Assembly (NCBI GenBank): GCA_039602395.1
Contig: JBCNJP010000003.1
Location: 65,586,278 to 65,650,277, forward strand
Reading direction: 5' to 3'
Source of the DNA: Deinandra increscens subsp. villosa
Lineage: Eukaryota; Streptophyta; Magnoliopsida; Asterales; Asteraceae
Length of the DNA: 64,000 bases
Position 1 is the stretch's first letter; each line of letters begins with the position of its first letter. The notes beneath the pieces are model-generated. The model made no database searches. It was given only the letters and a program-made list of their open reading frames with translations, and was not told where the DNA came from. Below are positions 30,858-42,739 of the stretch, piece by piece. The position numbers and the translations under genes are program-made.

Positions 30858-33800
30858 ATGTCTGGAAGAGGACACGGAAGGAACAACATTAACATGACGC
30901 CTGCACAACTGCAAGCGATGATTAACGAACACGTGCAAGCTGCCGTGGCAGCCGTCCAAGCTACAATTGCCGCGCATGGTAATTATTATGCCGGTTAAGG
31001 CACAAAGCGATTATATTTTGAATTGTTTAAAACCCGAACTATTTATTGCATCAGGAAACCAGCATCACTGTACGTTTAAGTCTTTCATGGACTGTAAGCC
31101 GATGACGTTCTCCGGCGAGGAAGGAGCGGTGGGACTCCTTAGATGGATTGAGAAGTCTGAAAAGGTTTTCTCCATGTGTAATTGCCCGGCTGAAAGCAAG
31201 GTGAAGTTTGCTACTGGTACATTCGAAGGAGCTGCTCTCTCCTGGTGGAATGCCGAAATCCAGATGATTGGGATTGATGCGGCTAATAACATGCAGTGGG
31301 GAGCATTTAAGGAACTAATTATGGATGAGTACTGTCCCCGTGACCAAGTGAAGAAGCTAGAGGGTGAATTTTTGAATCTGAAGATGGTTGGGTCTGAAGT
31401 TGAGCAATATACTGCGCGTTACCATGAGTACGCGGTCTTGTGCCCCACAATGGTTGATGCTGAGTTCAAACGCATTGAGCGTTATCTGGAAGGCCTCGCG
31501 CCTCAAATCAAGAGTTTGGTGACCGCCAGCAACCCCGCAACCGTGCAGCAAGCCATCCGTTTGGCTCACAAGCTTACTGACCAGGAAGTCGAGAAGGGTA
31601 CCTTACCTGCGAAAGCCACTGAGAAGACTGCCCTTAGTGGCAAGAGGAAAGCTGATGATGAAGCTCCTGAAAACTCCATGAACAATCAGAGTGTTGGAAA
31701 CAGCACTGGGAGGTCCTATAACTCCCAAGGTCAAAGCAAAAGGTCTGGGAACAACAGTGGTAACTACCGCCAGGGTGGCAATGGGCAAAGCAACTACAAA
31801 GGTAATCTGCCTTTGTGCAACAAGTGTGGGAAACATCATGCTGGGGTTTGTAGAAAGAATCTGAGCTGCGAAAGGTGTGGAAAGAAAGGCCACGAAGCAA
31901 AAGACTGTTGGGCAACTCTACCCGAGCAACAAAATCGCCAAAGGCAAAACAACAACAACAATCATGGCAACAACTATGGGAACAACCGCAACGGGCAAGG
32001 AAACAATCAGAACAACAACAATGGTGGAGCCCGTGGCTGTTTTGAATGTGGTGCCCAAGGCCACATTAAGAGGGACTGCCCACAGCTGAGAAGACAGGGT
32101 AATGGTAACCAAGGAAACAACGGTGGGAATGGTAATGGTGGAGGTAATGGCAACGGGAATGGTAACAATGGGAATGGTGGAAATGGTAGAGGTCGAGCTT
32201 TTGTCATGGGTCAAGGTGAAGCTCGCAATGATGCCAACGTGATTAACGGTAAATTCATCCTTAATGGTTTCTTTGCTACTGTATTATTTGATTCTGGTGC
32301 TGAAAGAAGTTTTATTTCCACTAAATTTGCTAAGTTGATTAATGCTAAACCTATTGCCCTAGACGCTAAGTATGTGGTAGAGCTAGCTAATGGTAAACTT
32401 CATGATACGACTCAGATAGTTAAGGACTGTAAGTTAGAACTAGCTGGCCATACGTTAGGAATCGATCTTATGCCTTTCCCGATTGGTAGTTTTGATGTTA
32501 TAATAGGAATGGACTGGTTATCTGAAAATCGAGCTGAAATCTTATGTAAAGAAAAAGTGGTTCGTATTCCACTCAAGGACGGTGAAGTGTTAACAGTTCA
32601 AGGTGAGAAAGGTGGAACAGTAACCGGTATTATTTCGTTCCTCAAAGCTCAAAAGTGCCTTCGTAAAGGTCACTTCGCGATTCTTGCAAACGTCACCGAT
32701 TCGACACTTCCCGAGCGCAGAATCGACGACTACCCGATAGTCCGCGACTTCCAAGATGTATTTCCTGAAGATCTGCCTGGTTTGCCTCCATTTCGACAAG
32801 TGGAGTTTGGAATCGACTTAGTTCCTGGAGCATCTCCGATTGCACGCGCACCCTACCGTTTGGCAGTAAGCGAACTCAACGAACTCTCTTCTCAACTTCA
32901 AGAGCTACTCGACAAAGGGTTCATTCGTCCAAGTTCGTCTCCGTGGGGAGCACCAGTATTGTTTGTTAAAAAGAAAGATGGAACGTTTCGTATGTGTATT
33001 GACTATAGAGAGCTTAACAAGGTCACGATCAAGAATCGGTATCCACTTCCTCGAATCGACGATCTATTCGACCAGCTACAAGGTTCAAGCTACTTCTCAA
33101 AGATTGATCTACGGTCTGGATATCACCAACTCCGTGTTCGTGATGAAGATGTCCCCAAGACTGCCTTCAGAACTCGGTATGGACACTACGAGTTCCTGGT
33201 TATGCCGTTTGGGCTAACCAATGCGCCTGCTGTATTCATGGATCTGATGAATCGGGTGTGCAAGCCGTACCTTGATAAGTTTGTAATCGTTTTCATTGAT
33301 GATATTTTGATCTACTCCAAGACAAAGGAGGAACACGAGGAGCACTTACGACTTATCTTGGAATTGCTCCGCAAGGAACAGCTTTATGCTAAGTTTTCGA
33401 AGTGCGATTTTTGGATTCGCGAAGTCCAGTTTCTTGGACACATTGTCGATCAGAATGGAATTCACGTCGACCCAGCTAAAGTGGAAGCTATCAAGAATTG
33501 GTCTACCCCAAGAGCGCCGACCGAAATCCGACAATTTTTGGGACTTGCCGGATATTACCGAAGATTCATTAAGGGTTTCTCACAATTGGCTCAACCCTTA
33601 ACAGCTTTAACGCACAAAGGAGTGCAATATAGATGGGGTGAAAAAGAAGAACGCGCGTTTAAAACTCTTAAGGATATGTTATGTTCAGCTCCAATTCTCG
33701 CGTTACCCGATGGGATTGACGACTTTGTAGTTTACTGTGATGCATCTATTCAAGGACTCGGTTGCGTGTTGATGCAACGAGATAAAGTGATTGCCTATGG

Positions 33801-35583
33801 GTCCAGGCAACTGAAGGACACTGAGAAGAATTATACAACGCATGACCTGGAATTGGGAGCCGTTGTTCATGCACTCAAGATTTGGAGACATTACCTCTAC
33901 GGAACAAAGTGCACGATATTTACCGACCACAAGAGCTTGCAACACATTTTTAATCAGAAGGATCTCAACATGCGACAACGAAGGTGGGTCGAGCTATTGA
34001 ATGATTATGACTTAGCGATTAAGTATCACCCGGGAAAAGCCAATGTTGTGGCTGATGCATTAAGTCGGAAAGAGTATGAGAAGCCTCGACGGGTACGAGC
34101 GCTGCAACTTACCATCCACACGGGATTGCCGGATCGGATCCGCGATGCCCAACAAGAAGCTTTAAAGGAAGAAAACTTCGCAGCTGAAGCACTGCGTGGT
34201 GTAGATGGTAACTCTGAGGTTAAGACCGACGGACTCAGGTATTATAATGACAGAATTTGGGTTCCTTTACGTGGAAATCTTCGTGAGCTCGTGATGGACG
34301 AGGCTCACAAGTCAAGGTATTCAGTGCACCCTGGGTCGGATAAGATGTACCAAGATTTAAAGGGTTTGTATTGGTGGCCGAATATGAAAGCCGACATCGC
34401 TCGATATGTGGCTAAATGTTTAACATGCTCAAGGGTTAAGATCGAGTACCAAAAGCCTTCTGGGCTATTACAGCAACCAAAGATCCCAGAATGGAAATGG
34501 GAGGATATCTCAATGGATTTTGTAACAGGATTACCTCATCGATCGAATCGACCGGATGCGATTTGGGTTATCATCGATCGGTTAACCAAATCTGCACACT
34601 TCATTCCAATGAAAGAGACTGATAATATGGATAAGTTAACTAAGCTGTACATTGACCGAATTGTGGCACGTCATGGAGTGCCTAAGACTATTATCTCCGA
34701 CAGAGATCCTCGATTTACTTCCCGATTATGGCAATCTATGCAAGAAGCACTGGGAACCAGACTGGATATGAGTACAGCCTATCACCCGCAGACCGATGGT
34801 CAGACGGAGCGAACTATTCAGACTTTAGAAGACATGCTCCGAGCTTGCGTTCTCGACTTTGGTAAAGACTGGGAGGCTCATCTTCCGTTGGTGGAATTCT
34901 CCTACAACAACAGTTATCATTCAAGTATCGGTGCTGCACCTTTTGAAGCTCTTTACGGCAGAAAATGCAGATCGCCCGTGTGTTGGGCTGAAACAGGTGA
35001 GAAAGGACTCACTGGACCAGAAATCATTCATGATACAACTGAACGGATTATTCAAATCAGAAAACGGATAGCCGCAGCACGTGACAGACAAAAGAGCTAT
35101 GCCGATAAACGCCGTAAACCTTTGAAGTTCGAGGTAGGCGACAAGGTGTTATTGAAGGTATCTCCCTGGAAAGGTGTGATACGCTTCGGAAAGCGTGGAA
35201 AGTTGAATCCTCGCTACATCGGTCCTTTTGAAATCATCGGGGAAGTAGGCCCGGTGGCCTATCGTTTACAACTCCCTGCCGAACTCGATGGAGTTCACAA
35301 CGTGTTTCACGTTTCTAACCTAAAGAAAAGTCTGGCTGAAGACACTGAAGTAATTCCTTTGGAGGAATTGGAAATCGATGAACATTTGAGATTCATTGAG
35401 CAACCGGTAGAAATCATGGGACGCGAGGAGAAAGCCCTCAAACGTAGCAAGATTCCGATCGTCAAGGTGCGATGGAACTCAAAGCGTGGACCTGAATATA
35501 CTTGGGAACGAGAGGATCAAATGAAGAAAAAGTATCCTCACTTGTTCGAGCAAACGTCCACGGAAACTCAAGGTATGATTTAA
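30858..35583 (+). CDS. Element A gag-pol polyprotein (chromovirus)
   Basis: The ATG at 30858 opens 40 codons that align with the gag start of element B. A 76-nt GT-AG segment (30979-31054) then breaks the frame; beyond it the frame runs unbroken to TAA at 35581-35583. Domains: gag core (31070-31600, RWIEKSEKVF, YCPRDQVKKLEGEF); three zinc knuckles (31816-31851 unusual CX2CX3HX3C, 31867-31908 and 32038-32079 canonical); protease DSGA with Asp at 32290; RT with FIDD at 33292-33303; RNase H with Asp codon at 33739; integrase HX6HX29CX2C from 34306, then D34516, D34699, E34807; GPF motif near 35215; chromodomain-like tail near 35410-35550. All catalytic residues I looked for are present. It copies and integrates the element, and the tail may steer integration to chromatin. 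Confidence 0.95.
30979..31054 (+). other. Candidate intron in gag of element A
   Basis: This 76-bp AT-rich segment starts GTAATT and ends GCATCAG. It contains an in-frame stop and changes frame. Removing it joins the N-terminal gag codons to the rest without a stop. It could be a spliced intron or an accidental insertion with fortunate ends. Confidence 0.5.
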
Positions 35584-35605
35584 TTTTGGGGACCAAAATT
35601 CCTGT

Positions 35606-35618
35606 AACAGGAGGAGGA
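35606..35618 (+). promoter_or_regulatory. Upstream polypurine tract of element A (not used in its last cycle)
   Basis: AACAGGAGGAGGA is followed by TGTGACGACC, a possible LTR start. It corresponds to the tract used by element B. The 5' LTR of A does not begin here. Confidence 0.8.
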
Positions 35619-35718
35619 TGTGACGACCCTAAAACTTTTGCTTTCTTTCCCCAGCAACGACAGCCGATGCTGCGAATGCTACGACGCAAGAATAATTTTC
35701 GGGACGAAAATTCCAATT

Positions 35719-35730
35719 ACAAGGGGATGA
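35719..35730 (+). promoter_or_regulatory. Polypurine tract used by element A
   Basis: ACAAGGGGATGA directly precedes the 3' LTR start TGTGACATCC. The 5' LTR starts at the same sequence next to the target duplication. Confidence 0.9.
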
Positions 35731-38336
35731 TGTGACATCCGAGAATTCCAAGGTTAACTTCCGTTAGACAATCTCCGTTAGTTACGTTATAAGTGTTAAC
35801 TTAGTAACTAATGCATAACTAGGCCGAATACGTCCACGACCTTTGGTTGATCACCGAACCCGCCCATATGTGTTATGTGTTCATTTATTGATGTCATTAT
35901 ATGCAATGTGATCTAAACGCATGATTTAATATTATGAATAGCATGACAAATTGTAAATCCTTGATTATGTGAAAATTGCCTAAAGTTGTGCAGCCAGCGA
36001 AACTACCGGGCGAAACTGTAGTGTCGCCCGGTAGCCAGCTAACTAATCAGTTAAAACGTGACCAGAGCCAGTTTCGCTTGGCCAGCGAAACTGCCAGCGA
36101 AACTAGCCTCTGATATAAATAATCTTAATAAACCCTAGTTCTCCTATTTGCCTCATTTACACCAAAAACACACACATTCTTCTCTGGAAATCTGGTCAGC
36201 CGAAAACCATCAAGAGAAACCAAGATCTCAGCCTCAAGACAACATCCATTCGATTCCTTGATCGAATCGTGAGTCCCAAAACCTTCCTTTATGCCATTTC
36301 TATGTGTTTTCTATGTGTTTCTTCATAAAGCATGCTTAAACCTTCATGATATTGTTAGATCTTCTGTAGGGATGCCTAGGAATGCTAGATCTATCATAAA
36401 GTTTGCAACTTTACGTTTGAAATCCAACCATGATAGAGATTTATGCTATTTAGGTCACTTTAGGGTTTTAAATGCATTTTGGTGATTTGATGATGAATAT
36501 GCATGAATAAGGTGTTAAAACTTGTTGTTTGATGTTGGTAAATGCCTATGTATGCTAAACAATGAATTGCATGAAGTATGGAAGCTGTTAGGTTGATTTT
36601 TAGGCTGATCCGTATGTTTTTCGCGACCAGCGAAACTGTCGTGTTCTCTGGGCGAAACTGTCCAGCGAAACTATGCATATCTTCAACCAGCGACACTATG
36701 CAGCGAAACTGCAGTGTCGCCGGGTAAACCAACCAGACCAGCTCGAGCGAATCTACCGAGCGAAATTCCCTGAACGAAAGTTCAAACCAGTTTCGGGCGA
36801 AACTAGGCTAGCGAAACTGTGCCAACAGTTTCGAGCGAAACTAGCCTAGCGAAACTGTGTCATCGGGTACTTCCTAGCGAAAGTGCTACCCGTGCACACA
36901 GCGAAACTGCCTAGCGAAGCTAAGCTAGCGAAACTGTGACCAAATCCAAACTTGTGCAAATTGCTTGAATGTTATGCCATGACTTACATGATTATGCCAT
37001 GATGATACATGCTTTGACTTCTGATGTATATGTGAACCCTTGTTTATGATCAACCATCGGTGTCGTGTGTCGGTATGTCGAGTCATAGTTCCAACGTGCT
37101 ATGTTATGGGCCATAGTGACGTTAAGTAAAGTTTAGACACAAAACTAATACTTAAGACCTAAACGTGTTCATAGGTCTTCGATAAGCAATACTTGGATTA
37201 TTAGCAAGTGTAGCAGTGCAACCAAAGGTGAGTGTCACTAACCCAATTACCGTGAACCCGTTTGGGTCACACCGAATAACTAAAAGTAAAACAATGCTGA
37301 CAAACTCGAGAGTGCTAGGCACCTCCCTGATGAATGTGAAAACTTGGAGTGCTCGGCACCCACTTGACGAACTTGAAGTGCTTTATGGGAAGCACTTGTG
37401 AATTACTTAAACAACTATTTCTGAAACGAAACTGAAAAACATTTTTGAGATTCATGAGAATCCTGTAAACCTTTTTAATATGGCTAGCGTAGGTTAAAGT
37501 CTAAACCACATGATATCACATGATTTCTAAGGATGCCTTGAAAACTTAAAAGTCCTCAACTAAATTGTACCATTAATTGTAAAGCGAGGGGATGTTGGGT
37601 AGATCTACTGGAGTTTGACAAACTCCGCCCCGTGGCACGGGGAGTGCACGGAGGTACAATATCAGCCTATCTGACCGTGATCCCGAGAGGACACGGGGGA
37701 GGCAAAACCGCGATGACGTAGGTCCGCAGAACTGATGGCACGGCCACTACAATAATTTATGGTCAGCTTTGGTACAAACTTCCTTAGTGCATGGAACAAC
37801 GGATTAGCTACCCGCGATATCGGTTGAGCACTTTAACTATACAAGACTAGTACATACCCGATAACGTAGGTTACGGACAATACTTTTACTAAACCACAAT
37901 AATATGATTTTGATTGTCACAAGCATCGCTTTTCACAAATAAAATTGTACGTATGAATACGTTTACACGATTATGATTTATGAGACCGGGCCACTGCATG
38001 ACAAGCCCACTGTGAACTCACCAACCGTTAGGTTGACACTTGCGTGGTTTAAACTTTTGCAGATCGCTAAGGAGTATCCGGAGCGGGTTGGCATGGCACA
38101 CGAAGACTTTCATTTTTAGTTAAAACTTAATTGGGAATTTAAAACAATGATTATGTAAAGCACGTGGTTAGTGCTAAGATAATGTTTTCCGCTGCGTACT
38201 GTTAAACTGTTTTATTTATTAATGTTTGGACTTTACTCCGATTCGTTTAGTATTTGTAATTAATGGTTGTGGTCCTGGTCTGGTCGCACCCCTTAACGGT
38301 ATAAACTCCGTTAGTGGTTAATTTGGGGGTGTGACA
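35731..38336 (+). mobile_element. 3' LTR of element A
   Basis: It is 2606 bp long and nearly identical to 27697-30302. Word arrays lie at about 35994-36109 and 36624-36954 and the TATA box at 36114-36121. Confidence 0.97.
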
Positions 38337-38341
38337 ATGGA
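38337..38341. repeat. Target-site duplication of element A, right
   Basis: ATGGA matches 27692-27696. Confidence 0.95.
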
Positions 38342-40040
38342 CGCCATCCTTTTTCAAATGAATTTTCCGTTAAAATGGCAGGGTTAGATTATGGGTTGTT
38401 TGGACGCCTCCTAGACTTCGGCTTTCGTGAACGGTTACGTGGGAATTCCAACGTAGGGGGTTCGGCAAGGCGACCCTCTATCTCTGTTTCTCTTCCTTAT
38501 TGCTATGGAGGCGTTGCACTGGATGTTTGATAAAGCTTCTTCTTTGGGGCTTTTTTGTGGAATTCAAATCCCGAACGGTGGGCCTTGTCTGTCTCACTTC
38601 TTTTTTGCGATGATGCCATAGTGTTGGGTGGGTGAATGGTCCCATCCTAATGTTGTGAACTTGATCCGGCTCCTTAGAGTCATTAGTATGGCTTCGGGGC
38701 TTAAAATTAATCTTAATAAGTGCTCTATTTATGCCTACATGTGGATGAGATTGAGATTAATGAGAAGGTCGGTTTACTAAGGTGTTCGAGTGGTGTTCTT
38801 CCTTTTAAATATTTGTGTCTTGTTATGGGCGCTAATATGAATAGGATCAAACATTGGGACACCATTGTGAATCTTTTCAACAAGCAGCTTTCGAAATGGA
38901 AGGCAAGTCGTTTATCAATGGGGGAAGGGTGGTGCTCGTTAAATCAGTTCTTGATAACCTCCTTATATATTTTTTCTCACTATATAAAGCCCCGGTAAAG
39001 GTCACTGGAAAACTTGAAGGGATCCGATATCGTTTCCTTTGGGGGGGGGGGGGGTTGTGATGGGACAAAAAGAAGTATTCATTGGGTGAAAAGAAAGGAG
39101 GTGGCAAAACCCGTTAAAGATGGGGGTTTGGGAATGATGCCTCTTAAAAATTCCAATAGATGTTTACTCGCGAAATGGATCTGGAGGTTTCATAATGAAC
39201 TTGAAAGATTATGGCATAAGATAGTTAGCGACATTCACTTTAAGAGATCAAGAAGCGGGTTCGTTCCTTTCGAAAGGGATTTAGGGGGTCTATGGAATAG
39301 CATTTTGATAGTTATTGATCTTTTTCAGCATACTTTGGTGGATATCGAGGGCCTGATGGAGGTAGTCGGCTCTCGTGTGCGGTGGAAAGGCGATAGCTCT
39401 GGAGTTTTTACGGTTGCTAGTCTAAAAAGGTTGGTGGTGTCTTCTAACCCTCCTCATCTGTCTTTCATTATGTTGTGAAACAAGCTAGTTCGGGACAAGA
39501 TCAACATATTCTTTTGGCGTGCGTTAAAGGGAAGGATCCCCACTAAAGACGCTCTCTCTTGCCGAAATATTCTGGTGGAAAACATGGGTTTTCCTCTATG
39601 TGACAATGGGGTCGAATGTGCCTATCACCAATTGGTTGGGTATAGTGTTACGACGATTCTTTGGTAATTGGTTTCATTGTGGTGTCGGGGTGCCATCCAT
39701 TTATGCCTTTGACCTAGAAGACCTTGTCAAGATGATGGAGGGTTCTCATTTCAATAGCAAGTCCAAATTGGTGTTCTCCGCCATCATCTCACTACGTGTT
39801 GGGTGTTAAGGAAGAGTAGGAATGAGACGATATTTGAAGACAAAATGACCTACATTGCGGTTCTCTTCAACGATATAAAGTGCTTAAGTTTTTTATGGGT
39901 CAAAAATAAAGGCAAATGATAGGGGTAAAATGGGATGATTGGGATAAATTTTCTTGTAATTTTTGTTCCTTTCTTGTTTTCCCTTTCATAGCAGCTTGCC
40001 ATGTTAGGTGGTTTTTAATGAAATTGATTCAGAAAAAATG
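38337..40040 (+). pseudogene. LINE3 ORF2, 3' part, with 3' tail
   Basis: The reading continues the RT: GVRQGDPLSLFLFLIAMEAL, then FFADDAIVLGG with the catalytic FADD, then VVLVKSVLDNLLIYFFSLYKAPV and DGGLGMMPLKNSNR, and later FFWRALKGRIPTKDAL typical of the zf-RVT region. Many frameshifts and stops are present, so it is old. The end is marked by TTAGGTGGTTTTTAATGAAA, a common plant L1 3' end, and an A-rich tail near 40031-40045. The G run near 39042-39054 may hide a further indel. Confidence 0.9.
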
Positions 40041-40045
40041 AATAA

Positions 40046-40560
40046 AATATGAGCGATTAACCAGTGTGTGATGATTAGCACCTTAATAGTGTAGTTGGAA
40101 AAGTCCATTTCGTAAACTTAAGCCATGTATCAAAACTCGTGAATTGATAACTCTTAGTATTATTATTATATTATATAATGCATGTTTGGGTTACTCGAAT
40201 CATATAGATTCACTAGAACTAATTCCATTTCAATTCGCATTCGACTTATTTATTTTGTTCGAATAAGGAGTCAATTCAAATAAATGTAAACTAAAATTCG
40301 AATAATGTATTTGAATTCAATTCGAATTGAAAAAATGTTAGTATTAAATAATGAACACCGGCCCCTAGTAGCAGATTTTTATAAATATTAAAGCAATATG
40401 AGTTTGAAGTCTCGTCTAAGAAAATGAATATTAGTCATTAGATAAATTTTAAGAGTAGTTCTTAGAGGTTTTATCTTGGTGTGGTGAAAATAAAACAATA
40501 TATACATGAATAGAAAATTTTAAGGTTGTTGGTTGCCAAATGGCTAAAATTCGGTTGAAG
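40046..40560. other. AT-rich spacer
   Basis: No coding signal is seen. At 40180-40340 it has GAATTCGAAT-like motifs resembling 27130-27300 on the other side of LINE3, perhaps one old repeat that LINE3 split. Confidence 0.4.
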
Positions 40561-40569
40561 ACCGAAGAG

Positions 40570-40735
40570 GGTCCGTTTGCAAAATTATTTTAGTGGGCCT
40601 TTTGGACCTGTCAATGTCAGATTTTACATAATTAGGCCATTCAAACATAGAATCCTTCCACTTTTTTGTTTGGAACGAAAGAACCCTTCCACTTACATCT
40701 TATAAATAGCCCCCCACTCTCACTACTCACTCTAC
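40570..40735 (+). promoter_or_regulatory. Candidate promoter of the small spliced gene
   Basis: TATAAATA lies at about 40700-40707. A pyrimidine-rich CTCTCTCT tract follows (about 40715-40775), which is typical of plant core promoters and 5' leaders. Upstream are GTGGGCCTT (near 40594) and TTAGGCCATT (near 40631), which resemble site II-type GGCCCA elements. This is a combination seen at genuine plant promoters. Confidence 0.6.
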
Positions 40736-40786
40736 CCCTCTCTTTCTCTCTCTCCTTAAAATCCTCGATCTCTCTAGGATTCTCCA

Positions 40787-41610
40787 ATGTGTAACACAGA
40801 TCATTCAAATCAACACTTGTTTCTGGGTAAGAAAACCTTATTTTCATTCATTCATATTATGATTTTGTTTTTGTTTTCAAACCCCTCAAACTTTCATCAT
40901 TAGTTCAACCATTGTCAAATGTTAATTAACTTTAAAAAACAAAATCAATAGAAAAAACATCAAATCTGTTACAAAACCCATTGTTATTTTTGTAAATATT
41001 TTAGTTTTTTCTGTGTCGCTAATTTCTTGCTAGACATTAGTAATGAAAATTTAGTCATTCATAGAGAATTTATTATTATATATTATATGTGCATATGATT
41101 TTTGGATTTGTTTAGAAATGATTCGTTTTCCTGTTGATATCAAGATTAGCATTTGTTTTAATACCAGAAATCTCTTTTTTCCCTAAAACTTTATTAACAT
41201 TTTTTAAACATCAAAACCTAGAATCTTTTTGGGAAAAAAATCATCTCAGCTACACTTTGACATCACTTTACCAACAAAGTTTTCCTTTAGGGATTTAGAA
41301 GAATAAAAGTTGTCGAATTGACTGTAAAACTGTAGTTTTCTTCCTATAAACAATAGTATACTATCTGCCCATAGTAACAAAAAGTGGAGATCATATTTTG
41401 ACTTTTTAGGTTTGTTAGATTTTCATTTTACTTTTCAAGTATATACCTATTGCTATATCGATCATAATTAAATATTTATCTATATAAGTAACAGGAAGAA
41501 GATATGAAGCTTCAAATACTCCGAATGTTGTCATAAGTGATGGTTCTACCTTTGGCGTAGTCATGATGGTTATGGAGAAGAAGGCGAAGGCGATTCTTGT
41601 TTGTTGTTAA
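40787..41610 (+). CDS. Candidate host gene: spliced 51-aa protein of unknown function
   Basis: The first ATG after the TATA box (40787) opens 13 codons plus one base (MCNTDHSNQHLFL) ending at 40826 with a strong donor, G|GTAAG. A 668-bp T-rich intron ends TAACAG at 41494. The second exon (41495-41610) continues in the one frame open across it, 37 codons to TAA. The product has a basic Arg-Arg-Tyr start to exon 2, then a hydrophobic C-terminal half ending KAKAILVCC, whose two terminal cysteines could be lipidated. No known domain is recognised. Promoter, leader, ATG, splice sites and frame agree, but conservation was not tested. It could instead be a noncoding RNA gene. Confidence 0.5.
40827..41494 (+). 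other. Predicted intron of the small gene
   Basis: It begins GTAAGAAAA, ends TAACAG, is 668 bp long and is strongly T-rich, as plant introns are. Confidence 0.55.
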
Positions 41611-42739
41611 TGATCCTGGTGTTATCCTTACCTGAGCTTTTACCTCGATCTTTTTTCTTTCTATTGTGCTTTTGTTTCTTTATAACTTTTTTGATTTGTT
41701 GCCTTTTTTTCATCTTGTAATTTTTCTTTTTTTGACCTTGTAAGACCTTTTCTTGACCTTGTAAGACCCAATGATAAGTTTTTTGTCTTTAGCAATTGTT
41801 ATCATCGGGATCTTTAATCACCACAAAGTGATAAAAGGTTGTTTTGTTGTTTTCTTTGTTCCCACCCAACTTTAGTTCTCCTTCCTTGTCTATCCCTCCT
41901 GAGCTATTCCCCTTTTGTCATCCGTGCACACTTAAATGTTTATTCCAACTTGAATTCGTTAGTTTGGTGGAATTAACGAACCCTACCATCTATTTCTTCT
42001 TGTTCTAAAAAAATCTATTTCTTCTTAAGCTCCGTCAACAAGTCTAATGCAAAATCATCTGTTTGTCGTCATCAAAAGTCAATCATCGGCGTATCTTCAG
42101 TAAGACCACAGAACATGAAACAAAACACTAGAAGATTGTAGCTTATAAATTTAAGATCTATGCCAATTTTTGTCTTTTTTTACATTTCTTTTTCATTATT
42201 TGATGAAATCTTAAATTTAAGGTTCTATCCAAGTGAAAAAAAAAATTAAGATGCCAATGAGTTTTTGGGTTTTTCTATTTTTTATTTTTTTACAGCTGTG
42301 CAAGTGCTTTACTCTCTCACTAAAAACACAAACAACCACACCCACATGTGTGTGTGGCAGTAATTATTCTGGTAGGATATCAATGCTACATTGGATTACC
42401 TGGGTAGAAATCTATAGAAGTTCAGTCTTAGGATATGTTCGTTTAAACTTAATATGTGAGAATAAATTGTGTTGTACTAGAACAGTGAAACTATGAGAGA
42501 TGTACAAACGATTACTCCCTATGTATAGATGGGCTTGCTCATTTTAGTTTGTCCCATAAATACATCAAATTTAATAAACAAATTATCTTTTTTTTTAAAA
42601 TTAATCCTTGTACCTTTATTATAAATATATATTTTCTCAATAAATGATTTCTTATAAGTTCTTCAACTCAATAACTTGTTAAATACGCGAATAAAACTAA
42701 CGTTATAAAAACTAAAGATTACTTAAATATATGATATGG
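41611..42739. other. T-rich 3' flank and spacer
   Basis: Probable 3' untranslated sequence of the small gene comes first. It includes TTGACCTTGTAAGACC twice (41732-41747 and 41753-41768). After that I recognise no feature. Confidence 0.4.

Larger units (their letters stand above)
27697..38336 (+). mobile_element. Element A: complete young Tekay/Del-type chromovirus
   Basis: This 10,640-bp element has two LTRs of identical length (2606 bp, TGTGACATCC...GGTGTGACA) and a perfect ATGGA duplication. It has a tRNA-Met primer-binding site, a gag-pol frame of about 1.5 kb codons, and a polypurine tract next to the 3' LTR. I noticed one LTR difference (T28424 versus C36458), so insertion is very recent. 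The chromodomain-like tail and long LTRs suggest the Tekay/Del lineage. It sits in LINE3, and both LINE halves read across the insertion once it is removed. Confidence 0.97.

Noticed and set aside
30858..35583. Endogenous pararetrovirus (caulimovirus)
   Set aside because: Integrase, LTRs, target duplications and a chromodomain-like tail identify a Ty3/gypsy chromovirus. No movement-protein motif is seen.
40641..40847. A 68-codon minus-strand frame over the promoter and first exon of the small gene
   Set aside because: It is antisense to the TATA box and pyrimidine-rich leader and has no protein-like features.
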